Assembly (NCBI RefSeq): GCF_017916325.1 | Contig: NC_090160.1 | Span: forward strand, 626,001 to 690,000 | Direction of reading: 5' to 3' | DNA length: 64,000 bases | Source: Leishmania martiniquensis | Taxonomy: Eukaryota > Euglenozoa > Kinetoplastea > Trypanosomatida > Trypanosomatidae | Shown: positions 1 through 10,614 of the stretch, one piece after another | Numbering within the stretch: the stretch's first letter is position 1 | Layout: each line of letters begins with the position of its first letter | Made by a program: the position numbers and the translations under genes | The notes under the pieces: generated by a model | The model's database searches: none | Told to the model about the DNA's origin: nothing | What the model saw: the letters and a program-made list of their open reading frames with translations, nothing else

Positions 1-699
1 GCTTGCGTGTACTTATTTCGGATGTGGCGTGCATCCATGCCGCCTCTCAGCGTGACCGCCACCGTGCGCTGGGCATCGCCCACCATAGCCCAGGCATCAG
101 CGGAAGAGGGTAGTGATAGTGGAGAGGGGCAGAAGAGGTGGCTGAGGGCCATGAGGGGGAGGGGGACATCGTAGCTGACCTGGTGCCACATGCACTGGAG
201 AGCTTAAAGCCACATGGAGGGAGACAGACACGTGAGCACGATAGACTTGTTGGCCACTATCCCTGAAAAGAAGCGGCACGCCTTTCTTATGCACATCCTC
301 TACACCCGTATTGGGATGCACGACAAGTCGCCACCGAAGCGCATAAGCGCGGCGACCCGAGAAGAGAGCGAGGTGGAGGGGCGCGCAGCGAGAAGGGCGG
401 GGCGTGACAGCAACGGACACGCCCGCCAAGATCGAGTTGAGTGGGGAGGAGGGAGGCAGAATCACCAGAGTAGCGGAACCAGGTGCAGACCACGGAGGGC
501 TCCGAGGAAGAGGAGAGGGGGGGGCGCACCAAGGTGAGAAGCCCCCACCTGCACACCAGCGCGACAGATCCCTCCCTCTCTTGGCGCTCTGCACACCAAC
601 CATGCCTGCTAGAGCTGGCCTCACAGCCTTGAGAGTGACCACACCACGTGCGCAGTGAATCAGGAGCTGCGCCGCTCCTCCTTCCGCAACGATGCTCTC
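1..699. other. Intergenic, no gene seen
   Basis: Purine-rich stretches on the plus strand (pyrimidine-rich on the transcribed strand) and short open frames on both strands that overlap each other and lack trypanosomatid-like coding character. It is probably the 3'UTR or spacer downstream of the 248-aa ORF. Confidence 0.6.
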
Positions 700-1446
700 T
701 CAGTCAGAGACAGGGGCTGGAGACGTGGTCGACGAAAAGTGCGATGCAGCGCGAATGACTGCACTGCTGACCGTCTGATGTCGGGTGTTGGTGGCGTGGC
801 TGCTGCTCAGCAACACACCTCTGCTCCACGCGTGCGCGGTGGCGGAGTCGTGTTCACCGTACGCGTACACCTTGAGAATGGCAAAGGCGATGACAATGCC
901 CCCCTCCTCCGGCCCCAGCGCGGCATCATTAGGGGCCTTTGGAAACGAGTCAAGTGCCCTGGGCATGCTCCGGGGCTGCATGCGCGACACCACATGCCAA
1001 GCGTCTCTTGCAGGAGATACGCCTCTCAGAACGCGCGTTACATCCTCACCAGCGTAGAACATCAGAGTGTCCAGCGGGCGCAGTGAACCTCGGGGGTGGG
1101 GCGGGTGGGTGATGGAAAGCTGAGGGGCGATAGCGTAGCGGACGACGCTGCTGGCGTGCCCTGCTCTGCATTGCAGATCGATACGCGTGCTGAAAGCGGC
1201 CTGTTTAGTCTGCTCCAAGGAAGGGGGGCCACCTAAACAATAGGCAAAGATGCGCTGATGCGAGCCGGCGTGACTGGACACTTGGTTTAGATTACGGGTG
1301 AAGCGCGGCACCAGCGCATCCGGCCTTGTGGATGGGGCAGTGGCCGCATATAACAGGCATCGGCTTGAATGGAGAGAGCTGTACCCACTAGCCCGCCGCC
1401 GGCGATGACAGGAAGTCCGTAGTAAGGGCGAGGACTTTGCACTCAT
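700..1446 (-). CDS. Hypothetical 248-aa protein (copy L)
   Basis: An ATG-initiated frame of 248 codons. I do not recognise the family. The C-terminal two thirds look more protein-like than the N-terminus (for example RPLDTLMFYAGEDVTRVL followed by an alternating acidic and aliphatic segment ending near IVIAFAILKVYAYGEH). No signal peptide, membrane span or catalytic motif is obvious. Third-position GC looks only moderate, weaker than in the neighbouring genes, so this could be a fast-evolving small gene, a decayed gene, or a chance frame in the spacer downstream of the IKS-type kinase. It lies on the transcribed strand, about 650 bp downstream of the kinase stop. An identical frame is present at 23103-23849. 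Confidence 0.45.
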   Translation of the reverse strand: MSAKSSPLLRTSCHRRRRASGYSSLHSSRCLLYAATAPSTRPDALVPRFTRNLNQVSSHAGSHQRIFAYCLGGPPSLEQTKQAAFSTRIDLQCRAGHASSVVRYAIAPQLSITHPPHPRGSLRPLDTLMFYAGEDVTRVLRGVSPARDAWHVVSRMQPRSMPRALDSFPKAPNDAALGPEEGGIVIAFAILKVYAYGEHDSATAHAWSRGVLLSSSHATNTRHQTVSSAVIRAASHFSSTTSPAPVSD

Positions 1447-2098
1447 GCATTGTTGCGGCCCACCACAGGTATATCTACACCTTGGCGATCATGTCTGTGC
1501 GGTGCCGTCGGTGCAAGGAGTGATGTGAGAGGTATCGATGAAGCTGGCAGCCAACAACCCCCTGTTGGACGATGTCGCAACACCATGAAGGGAGAGGGAG
1601 GAGAGTGGGGTTCGAGGACGCTAAGGCAGCAGCCCGCGCTGAGGGAGAGAGGGGAAGGGAAGTGCATACAAGCATGCACCGCTCATTCCATGGTCGGGGT
1701 AGGGGCGGAGGAGGTGGAGGAGAGGCCCCTGAGACCGACTGCGCGCCGGTGCGCGATTCTTTTTCAATGGGTTGCGTTGAGGCGGGGATGGGTGCTAATA
1801 AGGGCTTGAGTGGTGAAGAGCACATAGAGGAGGGCCGGTGAGACATGCATCGAGTTGAAGAGGCAGCCCACCAAAAACACTGGAGTATAGAAAGGCAGAG
1901 AGAGAGCGATGAGGGCACGCACCCATACACATACATATACACACACACACACACGCACACGTCTGCATGGTGCGAGAGCGAGAGGGGGGAGGGGTGATGC
2001 CCGTATGGGCCAATGCCAGCGCATCGGGTCGCAGCATTGTCATGTTTCTTCCCCACCCCCTACCACTACCTCGCGCTCCTCATCCCTCCGTGCCGCTC
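1447..2098. other. Spacer downstream of the IKS-type kinase
   Basis: Probable 3'UTR and intergenic region. It contains a CA-rich microsatellite near 1920-1961 and long pyrimidine-rich tracts on the minus strand, as expected around trans-splicing and polyadenylation signals. The 4-G run at 1651-1654 is one of three positions that differ from the other copy. No gene is seen. Confidence 0.6.
1919..1961. repeat. (CA)n microsatellite
   Basis: Interrupted CA dinucleotide run containing short AT steps; the same run is present in copy R at about 24321-24363. Confidence 0.8.
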
Positions 2099-4905
2099 CT
2101 ACTTCTCCACGATTACCACCGGATCAGTTTGCACACTGACGTCGGCCCTGCACCGTGGTGACGAGCCTGTAAGCTGTTTGGCGCTCAAGAAAGGGGCTCG
2201 TGACTGCGGTGGCCTGACCGCCACATGGGCACGTTGCTGCTGCTGTATGGCATGCGGGGCGATCACGGTGGATGGGGGGCGCGGTGGGGGTTGCTTCCCT
2301 GCCGGGAGGCTACCGCTGCTGCTGCTTCCGCCGCTCCCATGTTGCGCCGTCGCCGCCGACAACTCTGCCAACACCGACGTGGAGAGAAGCTCGACACGGC
2401 TGCTATGAAGTGCGCTGCTCGTGTTTCCCGCATTCGTGCGGCCGGCTCGCATGCCAAGGCCTAGCGAGGGGGCCGAGACAGCGATGATCGAGTTGCCGAC
2501 ACGATCGCTAAGAGGTAAGCTGTTGAAATGGAAACCCGGAGGCTCTGAGTCGTTGAGCGACACATTCCCCAGGGAAGCCGAAACCGGCGCTGATTGGCGA
2601 GACGGGCGCTTCGACGGGAGAATCGCAGGCGACGCAGCGGCTGAGCGCTGCTGCTGCTGCTGCAGCTGCTGGATAGAGAGGTCCCACTGACTGTGGTCAT
2701 CCTGGTTGAAGATGCGCATGATGGACTGCACCATCGAGGAGCCGAGGATGTCGCTGCAGCGCGGCCGCTTTGCGGGATCCAGCTGCAGCATGGCCTCTAG
2801 AAGCCGGAGCATTTCAGGTGGCCTGACGTTGGGCGAGCGGCGCGCCAGGTCGAAATCGACGCTACCGTCCTCGCGCCGCTCCGGCAGCGATCCATCGAAG
2901 GCGAGGTAGTGCAGCACCATCCCAAGCGACCACACATCAGAGGCCATCGTGTGATGGTTCACGTACCGATCGTTGATACCGCGTGGAGAGGCTGCCGTCT
3001 CGAGGAGCTCCGGCGCCATGTACTCGAGCGTGCCCGTACCACCAGATCGGTCATACGAGATGTCCTCCAGCAGCGCCGCCGTACCAAAGTCGCTGACCAG
3101 CACGCGCGGCGGACGATCCTTCATCGCGACCAGCAACAGATTCTGCGGCTTCAAGTCGCGGTGCAGGATGTGCTTCTCGTGAAGGTGCGCCGTGCCCGCC
3201 ACCGAGCTGAGGAAGAAATACCACACGGCGAGGGTAGAGAGGGTGCTGCCGTAGCGCTCCAGGTACGTGTCGAGCGAGCCAGCGGACGCGTACTCCATCA
3301 AGATGAAGAGGCAGCGCACGGGCGGGCCAAAGTCGGCGAGCTGCGCCTCCTCCACCCAACTGTGCTTGTACTCCACCACATTGGGGTGCCGACGCACCTC
3401 TTCGAGGATGCGCACCTCGCGCAACACCGACTGCAGATACGTGGCCTTGTCGCCCACTGGGATCTTCTTGATGGCAAACTCGCCGAGGTTGACGCCGCAC
3501 ATCATGTGGCGACAGAGGTAGACGCCTCCGTAGGTGCCGCGGCCCAGCTGGCGGAGCTCCTTGAAGTAGTGACGGTAGTAACCATTGTTCGGCAACGGCA
3601 CCGCAGCAGTTGGGGAGTAGAAGGGGGAGCCGCCCTCGAGCGACGGCGACTCTTCCTCGCGCTCCGCCTCTGTTGCCGCCTTTTCGCTGCCATCATCCTG
3701 CTGTAGTAGTTGCACCTGCGAGACCGTCCCTCTGCAGGTCGTGGGACTCACGTAGGAGTAGTGCGGCGCGGCAGCGACCTTGCACACCACTGTCCCGTTC
3801 CAGTCTCCACCACCGCCCGCAGCGTCACTGGCAGTCCCGGAAACCACTACAAGCGGCTGCCTCGCTTCCTCATTCCCACCCGTCGGGCTATCGAGCGGCG
3901 GCGATGGGTGGTAGTCCTCGATGGCAAGCGGCGCTGATGCGCCACGGGCTGCCGCTGCCATGATGAGCGCTGGCGGGGGCAGCGCACGGAAGTAGTGCGA
4001 GGTGAACGCGGCAGCGGGTGGATGAAAGGATGCGATGCAGTTGCCGCTGCAGTTGATGCCATCACTGCTGTCCTCATCGAACCCAGCGGCTGTGCTGCTC
4101 TTGCTGCACAACAGCTGCCCAGATGCAGTGCCGCCGTCCCCTGCGCCGTCTGCATACAAGCGCGGGGACGCCGATGGTTGCTGCTGCCGCTCCTCCTCCT
4201 CCTCCTGGGACGGCGGCGGGAGCAGTTTGCGACAACGTGGCGACGGTCCAAGCGGCGATGTCGACGTCGTCGCATCCACGCGGAAGAACGTCGCTGACTC
4301 AAGGACATCATAAGGCCGCAGGCAGTGTGGACACACTCGCTCCGTGCTCAGCGACAACGGGGCCAGCTTGCCATACGGAGAGGTCCCAGAGTAGTAGCCG
4401 ACACCGTCACCGCTACCACCTGTGCCGTTTCCATCTTGACCGGCACCACCCGCTCTTGCGTCGCCACATTGCGGTGCATCAACTCCAGCACCGTCACTGC
4501 CCATGGCCCGGCCGCTTGTGCTGACGAAGGGCACCACGGTCAGCGCCATGGAATGCACTGTCGGGGTGGACGCCCCGGGGCAGGATCGGCCCCCTTCTGT
4601 GGGAAGAGGATGCCTTCTCGCATCGCCGTCACCGTAATCCCCGCAGCACCGGCAGCGCCCGCTCGCCCCGAGAGAATGGGCACCAGGCTCGTCGTCGCTG
4701 CCAATGGGAAGAGCACAGGACCTCTGCAAGGTTCAGGGGTGTCAGTCGCCGCAGACGCTAAATTAGGTGAGAGCCGCGGAAGGGCAGGGCAGTCGCAGCC
4801 GGCCCCTGCGCTTCCCTTGAAGACCCCATGATGAGGTAGCGGGCTGGGGAGCTGCTGCTGCCGCAGCAGCAGCTCGTATGCGTGCCGTTTCGGCGAAGGA
4901 TCCAT
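2099..4905 (-). pseudogene. IKS-type serine/threonine kinase, frame broken in copy L
   Basis: Same gene as 24501-27308, but the C run at 4639-4642 has 4 C instead of 5, which shifts the frame. Reading from the start used for copy R (ATG at 4903-4905, peptide MDPSPKRH), translation leaves the kinase frame near 4640 and stops at about 4540. The kinase frame itself is open from 2099 back to an internal ATG at 4729. The kinase domain is therefore intact (glycine loop GRGTYGGV, AIKK lysine, HRDLKPQN, DFG, GTLEYMAPELLE), as is the upstream CPHC zinc-type motif. A protein lacking about 90 N-terminal residues could still be made. The simplest explanation is a lost C in the consensus; real inactivation of one duplicate is the alternative. 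The probable spliced-leader acceptor AG is at 5077-5078. Confidence 0.8.
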
Positions 4906-5879
4906 TCGACGTCGACAGCTCTGCTGTCCACCGCTGCCTCTGCCCACACGGTGTGCGAAGGGGACGCGCTGTCCGGATCGACGGGTGGGGCAAGCCGATG
5001 TGTGTTCTCTGCGCTGCGAGTATACCCCTCCACCTCCCCCGCTGCCGCTGACGCCGTCTCGTGTATAAATGCACAGCTGCACGCAGAGCAGAAAGAAGAA
5101 GCAATAACAAAAAAGTTCCCACAAGGAGCGACACTGCACTAGATGCCACGCCGCTCTCGGATACTGTGGGGACGGAGGGGCAGGCCAACACGCGCGTAGA
5201 GAGTGGGAGGAGAGGAGGAAGGAGTTGTGCATGTATGTGTGCGCAGATGTGTCCCATAGCCGGAGAGTGAGGGAGGCCCCGCATACGCATGCGGCCCAGC
5301 GAACCGATGCATACCTGTGTGTGCCCCCCCAACCCCCTTCTGTTGTCCCAGCGCCGCACAAGTGCCGACGTGGACGGACGCGGGTGCTGCGCCACCTTCG
5401 GTTGCTGCGTGGGCATCGTGAAGCGTGTTTTTCCTTCGCCAGCGCGAAGCACGAGAGAGGACAGGAGAAGGAGCTGCTGCTCCCGAGCACGGCGCATGCA
5501 TCTGCGCAGGTGTGGGATGCAGTACGTCGTACGAGCCTGCTGACCACGTGCGTGGGGCCCGCGAAGACAGCTGCGCGCGCTTGAAGTTACACTGAATGCC
5601 TTATGAAAAGGCAGGGCTACACCGGATGAAGCAGCAAGGTGTGCGTGTATGTGTATGTGTGTGTGTGTGTGGCTTCGTTAGCGCCTCGGGTCCGAAAAGG
5701 CCACGCGGGCGGAGGGATGGCGATGCGGCTGCCGCCTGTCGCACACACATTCCGTGGATTCAGCTACGCGAGGACCAAGTGAGGGGGACCTCGCCGCCGG
5801 CAAGTTCAGCATTTCTCCCTCTCACACAAGCAAAGAAAAAAATCACTGAGCTCCGTCGATGCCGCCTTCTCTCAGCCGC
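4906..5879. other. Spacer and 5'UTR upstream of the IKS-type kinase
   Basis: On the minus strand a pyrimidine tract (complement of about 5083-5105) is followed by GTGCAG, with the AG at 5077-5078. The next ATG downstream is the kinase start at 4905, giving a 5'UTR of about 170 nt. A GT microsatellite lies near 5642-5671. No gene is seen. Confidence 0.6.
5077..5078 (-). promoter_or_regulatory. Probable spliced-leader acceptor of the IKS-type kinase (copy L)
   Basis: Same sequence as 27480-27481, so the copy L mRNA should be made with the same 5' end even though its reading frame is shifted near 4640. Confidence 0.55.
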
Positions 5880-7628
5880 TCACAGAAGCGACGGCTCTTC
5901 GTCGATGGTGCGCCGCCACGCCGCCACTTCATGCATCGCTTTGGCCAGTGCCGTCATGCGCATAAAGAAGTCGATTGTGCGGGACTCCATGGAATAGGGG
6001 CACCCATCCATGGCAAGCGCATCGATCGCCACAGCGTCATCGCTGCCCTCCGCCTCCTTGCCTTCGCCGCTCCGCTCGTCGGCCACGCTTGGCGCTCCTC
6101 CACGAATAAAGCCACCCGCCCTCGCAGGCATCGGTACATCCACCTCGTACACGTCCCGCACCCGAATTCCGTCATGTGCTTCATCTGCGTAGCTCAATGG
6201 CAGCTCCGTATCAGCCCGCAGGAGGCGATGATAGAGGACGTGCGCCACCTCCCACTTCCCCGTATTCACGACGTACACCATCCGCGTCGTGACATGGAAG
6301 GCTGGCTCTCGGCCTTCCAGCGGGCAAGCAGCCACCGCCCCGCTAAAATGCTCGAGCACCATCGCAACCTTCTCATCCACAAGCTCGGCGGTTGCCCACC
6401 CCATCGCAAATCCAATAACTACCGGGGAGAAGCGCAAGACCGCTGACGTGGCGGCTGGCCCGTCCCCCTCTGCGTCTTCCCGCAGGAGCAGCTGAGGAGG
6501 ATTACCAGCCACACTGGCATACGGCAGCACCACCGCGGCATACGTGCACACTGCACCGGACTCGAACTCGTCGATTAAGGACTCCTCCGCCTCGGAGAAG
6601 ATAAGGGGCTTAAACATGTAGAGAAGGTGCCGCGTGCTGCATGCGGCGCTGGTGACAAGGCTCCGATCTACATGCGGAGCGCTGGATCGTTGCCAACCGA
6701 AACGCTCTGCGTTGAACATGAACAGGACATGGAAACTCAGCAGGAGCCGACTCAGCACCACGTTGATGCCTTCCGTCGACTCCCAGGTGCTGCGCAGAGT
6801 TGAGGTGGCACCGTTCAGCTCTGCGTCACCCACGAGATGAAAGCGCACCAGCGGGGCGAAGGAGTCGCACTCGGCGCAGTAGAAGACAATCAAGGGGCAG
6901 GCCACCGTTCCCAGCGAAGCCATGAAGCACACATGACGGCTAGCCTCTTCAGCCGCCACCTCGCAAGCTGCAAGGTGGGCATCGGACAACAGCTCACCTG
7001 CTGCGCCTTGGTCGCTGCTGCCGCTGCTGCTGCCTTCCATGAGGCGCAGGCACGCTGCGTGACGTCCTCGATGCTCCTCAAGATGCGCCCGCAGACTTGC
7101 AGCGTCGCGGTAGTCGACAACGACTGGCGGTGGCACCCCTCGCCCTGGCGGCGGCGCGCTCTCGATGCTCTGCTGGAAGCAGCGCAGACAGTGCACATGG
7201 GGACCGTGACCGGACCCCGGAAGCGCTTCCCGCTTGTGTGCTTCCCGGGCATCGCAGCAGCGCACATCTGGGATGGTGTGGGCGTCAGGCTTAGGCCAGT
7301 AATAAGCCGCGGCGCCTTCCCGGGAGAGGTGGGCGCAGAGGGGAGGAAGCTGTGAGGACTTGGCGTTGACAGCGGTGCCCGCAGCCTCGGTGGCCCACAG
7401 CCTGTGCTTGTAAGATGGAAACATGCGTTCTGCCTCGGCATGCGCGATGCCTAGCCGCGCTGCCATCATTTCGAGGAGCGCGATGTACTGCATCTCCGTG
7501 ATGGGTGCGTCGTCGCCATCGCTTCCGCCGTCCGTCGGGCTCGATGCGGAGGCCGCATGAGGAGGAGGGACATCAAAGAGATGCAATACATCAGCCTTCT
7601 CGAAGGGGCTTGTGCCCGATTTCGACAT
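5880..7628 (-). CDS. Conserved-looking hypothetical protein, 582 aa (copy L)
   Basis: A single open frame from ATG with strong coding character. I do not recognise the family. An N-terminal segment (residues about 45-75, around EMQYIALLEMMAARLGI) looks helical. Residues about 120-155 contain a CC pair and a HVHCLRCF motif that could bind a metal. From about 215 to 500 the protein is a compact alpha/beta-looking region with hydrophobic stretches (ACPLIVFYCAECD; LLLSFHVLFMF), too short and too polar at the edges to call membrane spans with confidence. The C-terminus is charged. It sits between the ABC-class ATPase upstream and the IKS-type kinase downstream. The sequence is identical in copy R (28282-30030). 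Confidence 0.85.
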   Translation of the reverse strand: MSKSGTSPFEKADVLHLFDVPPPHAASASSPTDGGSDGDDAPITEMQYIALLEMMAARLGIAHAEAERMFPSYKHRLWATEAAGTAVNAKSSQLPPLCAHLSREGAAAYYWPKPDAHTIPDVRCCDAREAHKREALPGSGHGPHVHCLRCFQQSIESAPPPGRGVPPPVVVDYRDAASLRAHLEEHRGRHAACLRLMEGSSSGSSDQGAAGELLSDAHLAACEVAAEEASRHVCFMASLGTVACPLIVFYCAECDSFAPLVRFHLVGDAELNGATSTLRSTWESTEGINVVLSRLLLSFHVLFMFNAERFGWQRSSAPHVDRSLVTSAACSTRHLLYMFKPLIFSEAEESLIDEFESGAVCTYAAVVLPYASVAGNPPQLLLREDAEGDGPAATSAVLRFSPVVIGFAMGWATAELVDEKVAMVLEHFSGAVAACPLEGREPAFHVTTRMVYVVNTGKWEVAHVLYHRLLRADTELPLSYADEAHDGIRVRDVYEVDVPMPARAGGFIRGGAPSVADERSGEGKEAEGSDDAVAIDALAMDGCPYSMESRTIDFFMRMTALAKAMHEVAAWRRTIDEEPSLL

Positions 7629-8361
7629 GTGGGGATGGTGAGGAGAAAGGTGACAAGGTTCGGTGCATCTGTGGCGTATGCCCGATTCGTGGTCGGCCCT
7701 GAAGATGGGCCCTTCGCGTGGCTATGTTCCGATTTCGACGGCTGCGGCCACTAGGCAACTTGCCTGCCTCCTCTCAACCCGGTGCGCGCGTGGAGCGATA
7801 CTGCCTGCACGCAGGTAGGGGCACTCGATTCGTACTGACGAGGCAGGTAACCTTACGCCCAGCTTGACATGAAATTCGCGCTGAAGGGGGGTGGGTGGGT
7901 GGTCAGGAGAGTTGGATTGGACGAGTGGGTCCATCGCCATCATCGCTGTTCACACACACACACACACTTACCGCTTTCTGCGCGTGCGTGTGGTTAGGGG
8001 GAGGACCTATGAGGGACATGACGCCGAACAGAAGTTTCTGCGCGATCTCCATCACAGCGGAATTGGGTGGAGGGTGGATCGCCACGGAGAGACCTCCTCG
8101 AGGGGTATGTGGGGGTGGCGGCTGCAGCGGTGCAACGGCAGCGACAATCGTCGTCGCCATCACCACCCCGATGCTCTCGACTGCGTTTCAGTTCCCTTCT
8201 GCACATCAAAACTCCGCAATCTGATACCATCACCGGACAAAAAAACAGCCGCGCTCACGTGTACATCCGCCCCTCCCTCTACACAGCTCAATCCTTCCCA
8301 ATACGCTCGTGACACAGAAGAGAGGGCACACCAACACACCGCCTCTGCCCATCCGTCTACC
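7629..8361. other. Spacer between the ABC-class ATPase and the 582-aa gene
   Basis: Probable 3'UTR of the ATPase plus the 5'UTR of the 582-aa gene. It has a CA run near 7951-7968 and pyrimidine-rich tracts on the minus strand just upstream of 7628. No gene is seen. Confidence 0.55.
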
Positions 8362-10614
8362 TTACTTACAGCCGGTAACGAGGGTGCGCAGGCGGTTGAG
8401 AGCCGCTCCGATTTCAAAGACGCGTGGTAAAGCGGTGAATCCAGCTGGAAGGTAGCACGATGAGGTCTGCGGCTCCAGTCGCGCCTGCCGTAGTCGTCCT
8501 TCGCAGTTGTACACAAGGCGGCCCAAGTCGGAGAGGCCTGACGCTGGCGAGCCTACAGCTACAGCGGCATCAGTGTTCAGTGGCTTCAGCAGCGACGGCG
8601 GGTACTTTGGACAGGGTGCTGCCTCGCGCTGCCACTGGGCTGCAGTGGCGTCGCCGTTATCGTAGAGCATCGCGAGGCACTGCGCGATGGCGTTCAGCTG
8701 GCCTTCCTCTACGAGCTGCTCCAAAAGCGTCACGTTGATTTCCTCGTCACCCATGCGTATGCGATCCATACCGGAGCCGCTGACTTTGATGCCTCGCCGG
8801 CCTCCGCCGTAGCCCTCGTGGTGGTAATGCGGCTGCTGCTGCTGGCTCTGGCAACCAATCCTGCCGAAGGTGTCCGCGTACAGCAAGCACCGGCGAGGAG
8901 GCATACGAAACGCGGATGCTGCAGGCGGCGCTGCCGACTCCACAAGCCCAGCACCGTTCCCGCCAACACCCTCAATAGCAATTGCCCTGGCTCGTGCCGT
9001 GGCGTCTGTCACCTTGTACGTGCTCAGCACCAGGACAACATCTGCCATGGGAAAGTACTGGCCAGACCCTCCAACCACCATTATCACGGAGATGCCGTGA
9101 TGATGAATGAGGTCACGTACGCGGTGCACGAAGCAGGTGATGGGCTCCTCTGTACGCGGGATGAGCTGCTCCATGAGCGGATCGCGATACATGAAGTTTG
9201 TCGCCGACGTGTCCTCGTCCAGCAACAGCGCCCTCGAGCCAAGCTCCAGAGCTTCCATGATGTTGGCGGCCTGACTAGTGCTTCCACTCGCGTCGGCGGT
9301 GGAGAAGGCAGTCGTGCTGGCGCGGTAAGGAATGTTTGTGATGAAAGGCGATATGTCTGTCCCGTGCACGGCGCGGCGGTCCTCGGCACGAATCTTGACC
9401 GCTGTCGGGTCCGTAACGACAAAGGTGCGGCCATCGTCAGGCACGTGATTGTACACTCCGAGCTCCAGCGCACGCAGGAGTGTGGATTTGCCGTGAAAGC
9501 CACCACCGGCAATGAGGGTGAGGCCGAGCGGTAGACCAGCGCCGCTGAGAGAGCGTCCCGAGTAGGGTAGATGGAACGTGTGCCGCAGGGAATCGGGGGA
9601 CGAGAAGGCGACAACGTTGGGGCCGCTCAACGGCTTATCCGAGTTGCCAGCCGCACGTGGAAGTACGGCACTATCGGCAATGAAAGCCGTGAGGCCGCGC
9701 TCTCGTAGCTGTGCGCGCAGCCACTCCTGGTCGTGTACGCAGGTGACGTGCGCCCACAGTGCCCGGTGGTCACAGCCTAGAACTTTCTCCTGGAAGACTG
9801 GCAGCACCTCGGAGAAGAGAATTTGATGTATGCGCCGACCGTCGATGCGCCGACCGTGGCCGGGCAGCTTTACACGGAAATACACATCAATTCGACCAGC
9901 CCACGTGCCGTCGCCGTCGCCGGCCTCGCTCGGGTCCATAACGTGCACAGCGCTTCGGGGGATGACGTGCTGCGATTGATCGACTGTCTGCACTGCGCCA
10001 TTAGCGTACCGGCCCGCTTCAAACCCATTTCTTACGCAGCGAAGCATGTAGTCCTCGGCCGCAACACGGCGACACGCGACATCTGCCGCAGAGAAATGGA
10101 TGTCGAGGGCTGCAGTGGCGAGCCCAGGAGGTGTCGAGTTCGCGAAGTGCAGCAACGCGCGCACATCAAACGGCGCTGGCACGCTCACGCACACTTGACT
10201 CCCTGGGGCAAACGGATCTGGCTGGATGCGCACGAAGCGGATGGCCACTGAAGCGGGGTCTGGGCCCATCTCTCGCGTTAAGCTGTACGTGCGGCCTGTG
10301 AGCTGTTTCAATTGACTGTAGTTGCCGCCGTCCACGCCTCGGAGGAAAGACTCGAGAGCCTCCAGCGGAATGGGTGGGCCCGCGTGCCGCTGCACGCTGA
10401 CTCCAAGGCCTCCGTCTCCCCTTTCGCTGTCGTCGTCGCCAGAAGAGCACGAGCGGTTAGGCGGACCACGCTGCGGCTCCTCGTTGCTGCCCACGTTGCC
10501 ATGCCCCACGGCAGCCGCGTAGCTTCCGCGGCCACGATGAAACCCGGCTTCCCCACGGGCTCGGTGGTAGCCGCGGCCACGGACGTCGCTGCCACGATAG
10601 TAATAAGATGACAT
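8362..10614 (-). CDS. Predicted ATPase of the ABC class, 750 aa (copy L)
   Basis: Resembles the 'predicted ATPase of the ABC class' family (COG3044 / PF09818 type), soluble proteins of unclear role found in bacteria and scattered eukaryotes. Visible features: an Arg-Gly-rich N-terminus (about residues 1-35, YYYRGSDVRGRG), a conserved N-terminal module (LKQLTGRTYSL and a VRIQPDPFAPGS stretch), a P-loop GGGFHGKST near residue 370, and a Walker-B-like ALLLDEDTSATNF near 461, followed by IMVVGGSGQYFPMADVV. A TSQAANIMEALELGSRALLLDED arrangement holds the signature region. I chose the ATG at 10614 (MSSYYYRG). The frame extends 27 codons further upstream, but that part reads like 5'UTR (CA repeat). 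The RG-rich tail suggests RNA binding or arginine methylation, which is inference. Identical in copy R (30764-33016). Confidence 0.9.
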   Translation of the reverse strand: MSSYYYRGSDVRGRGYHRARGEAGFHRGRGSYAAAVGHGNVGSNEEPQRGPPNRSCSSGDDDSERGDGGLGVSVQRHAGPPIPLEALESFLRGVDGGNYSQLKQLTGRTYSLTREMGPDPASVAIRFVRIQPDPFAPGSQVCVSVPAPFDVRALLHFANSTPPGLATAALDIHFSAADVACRRVAAEDYMLRCVRNGFEAGRYANGAVQTVDQSQHVIPRSAVHVMDPSEAGDGDGTWAGRIDVYFRVKLPGHGRRIDGRRIHQILFSEVLPVFQEKVLGCDHRALWAHVTCVHDQEWLRAQLRERGLTAFIADSAVLPRAAGNSDKPLSGPNVVAFSSPDSLRHTFHLPYSGRSLSGAGLPLGLTLIAGGGFHGKSTLLRALELGVYNHVPDDGRTFVVTDPTAVKIRAEDRRAVHGTDISPFITNIPYRASTTAFSTADASGSTSQAANIMEALELGSRALLLDEDTSATNFMYRDPLMEQLIPRTEEPITCFVHRVRDLIHHHGISVIMVVGGSGQYFPMADVVLVLSTYKVTDATARARAIAIEGVGGNGAGLVESAAPPAASAFRMPPRRCLLYADTFGRIGCQSQQQQPHYHHEGYGGGRRGIKVSGSGMDRIRMGDEEINVTLLEQLVEEGQLNAIAQCLAMLYDNGDATAAQWQREAAPCPKYPPSLLKPLNTDAAVAVGSPASGLSDLGRLVYNCEGRLRQARLEPQTSSCYLPAGFTALPRVFEIGAALNRLRTLVTGCK

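Noticed and set aside
2909..3706. 265-codon plus-strand frame opposite the kinase domain (also 25311-26108)
   Set aside because: Antisense shadow of a well-supported kinase gene; the composition is the mirror of its codon bias.
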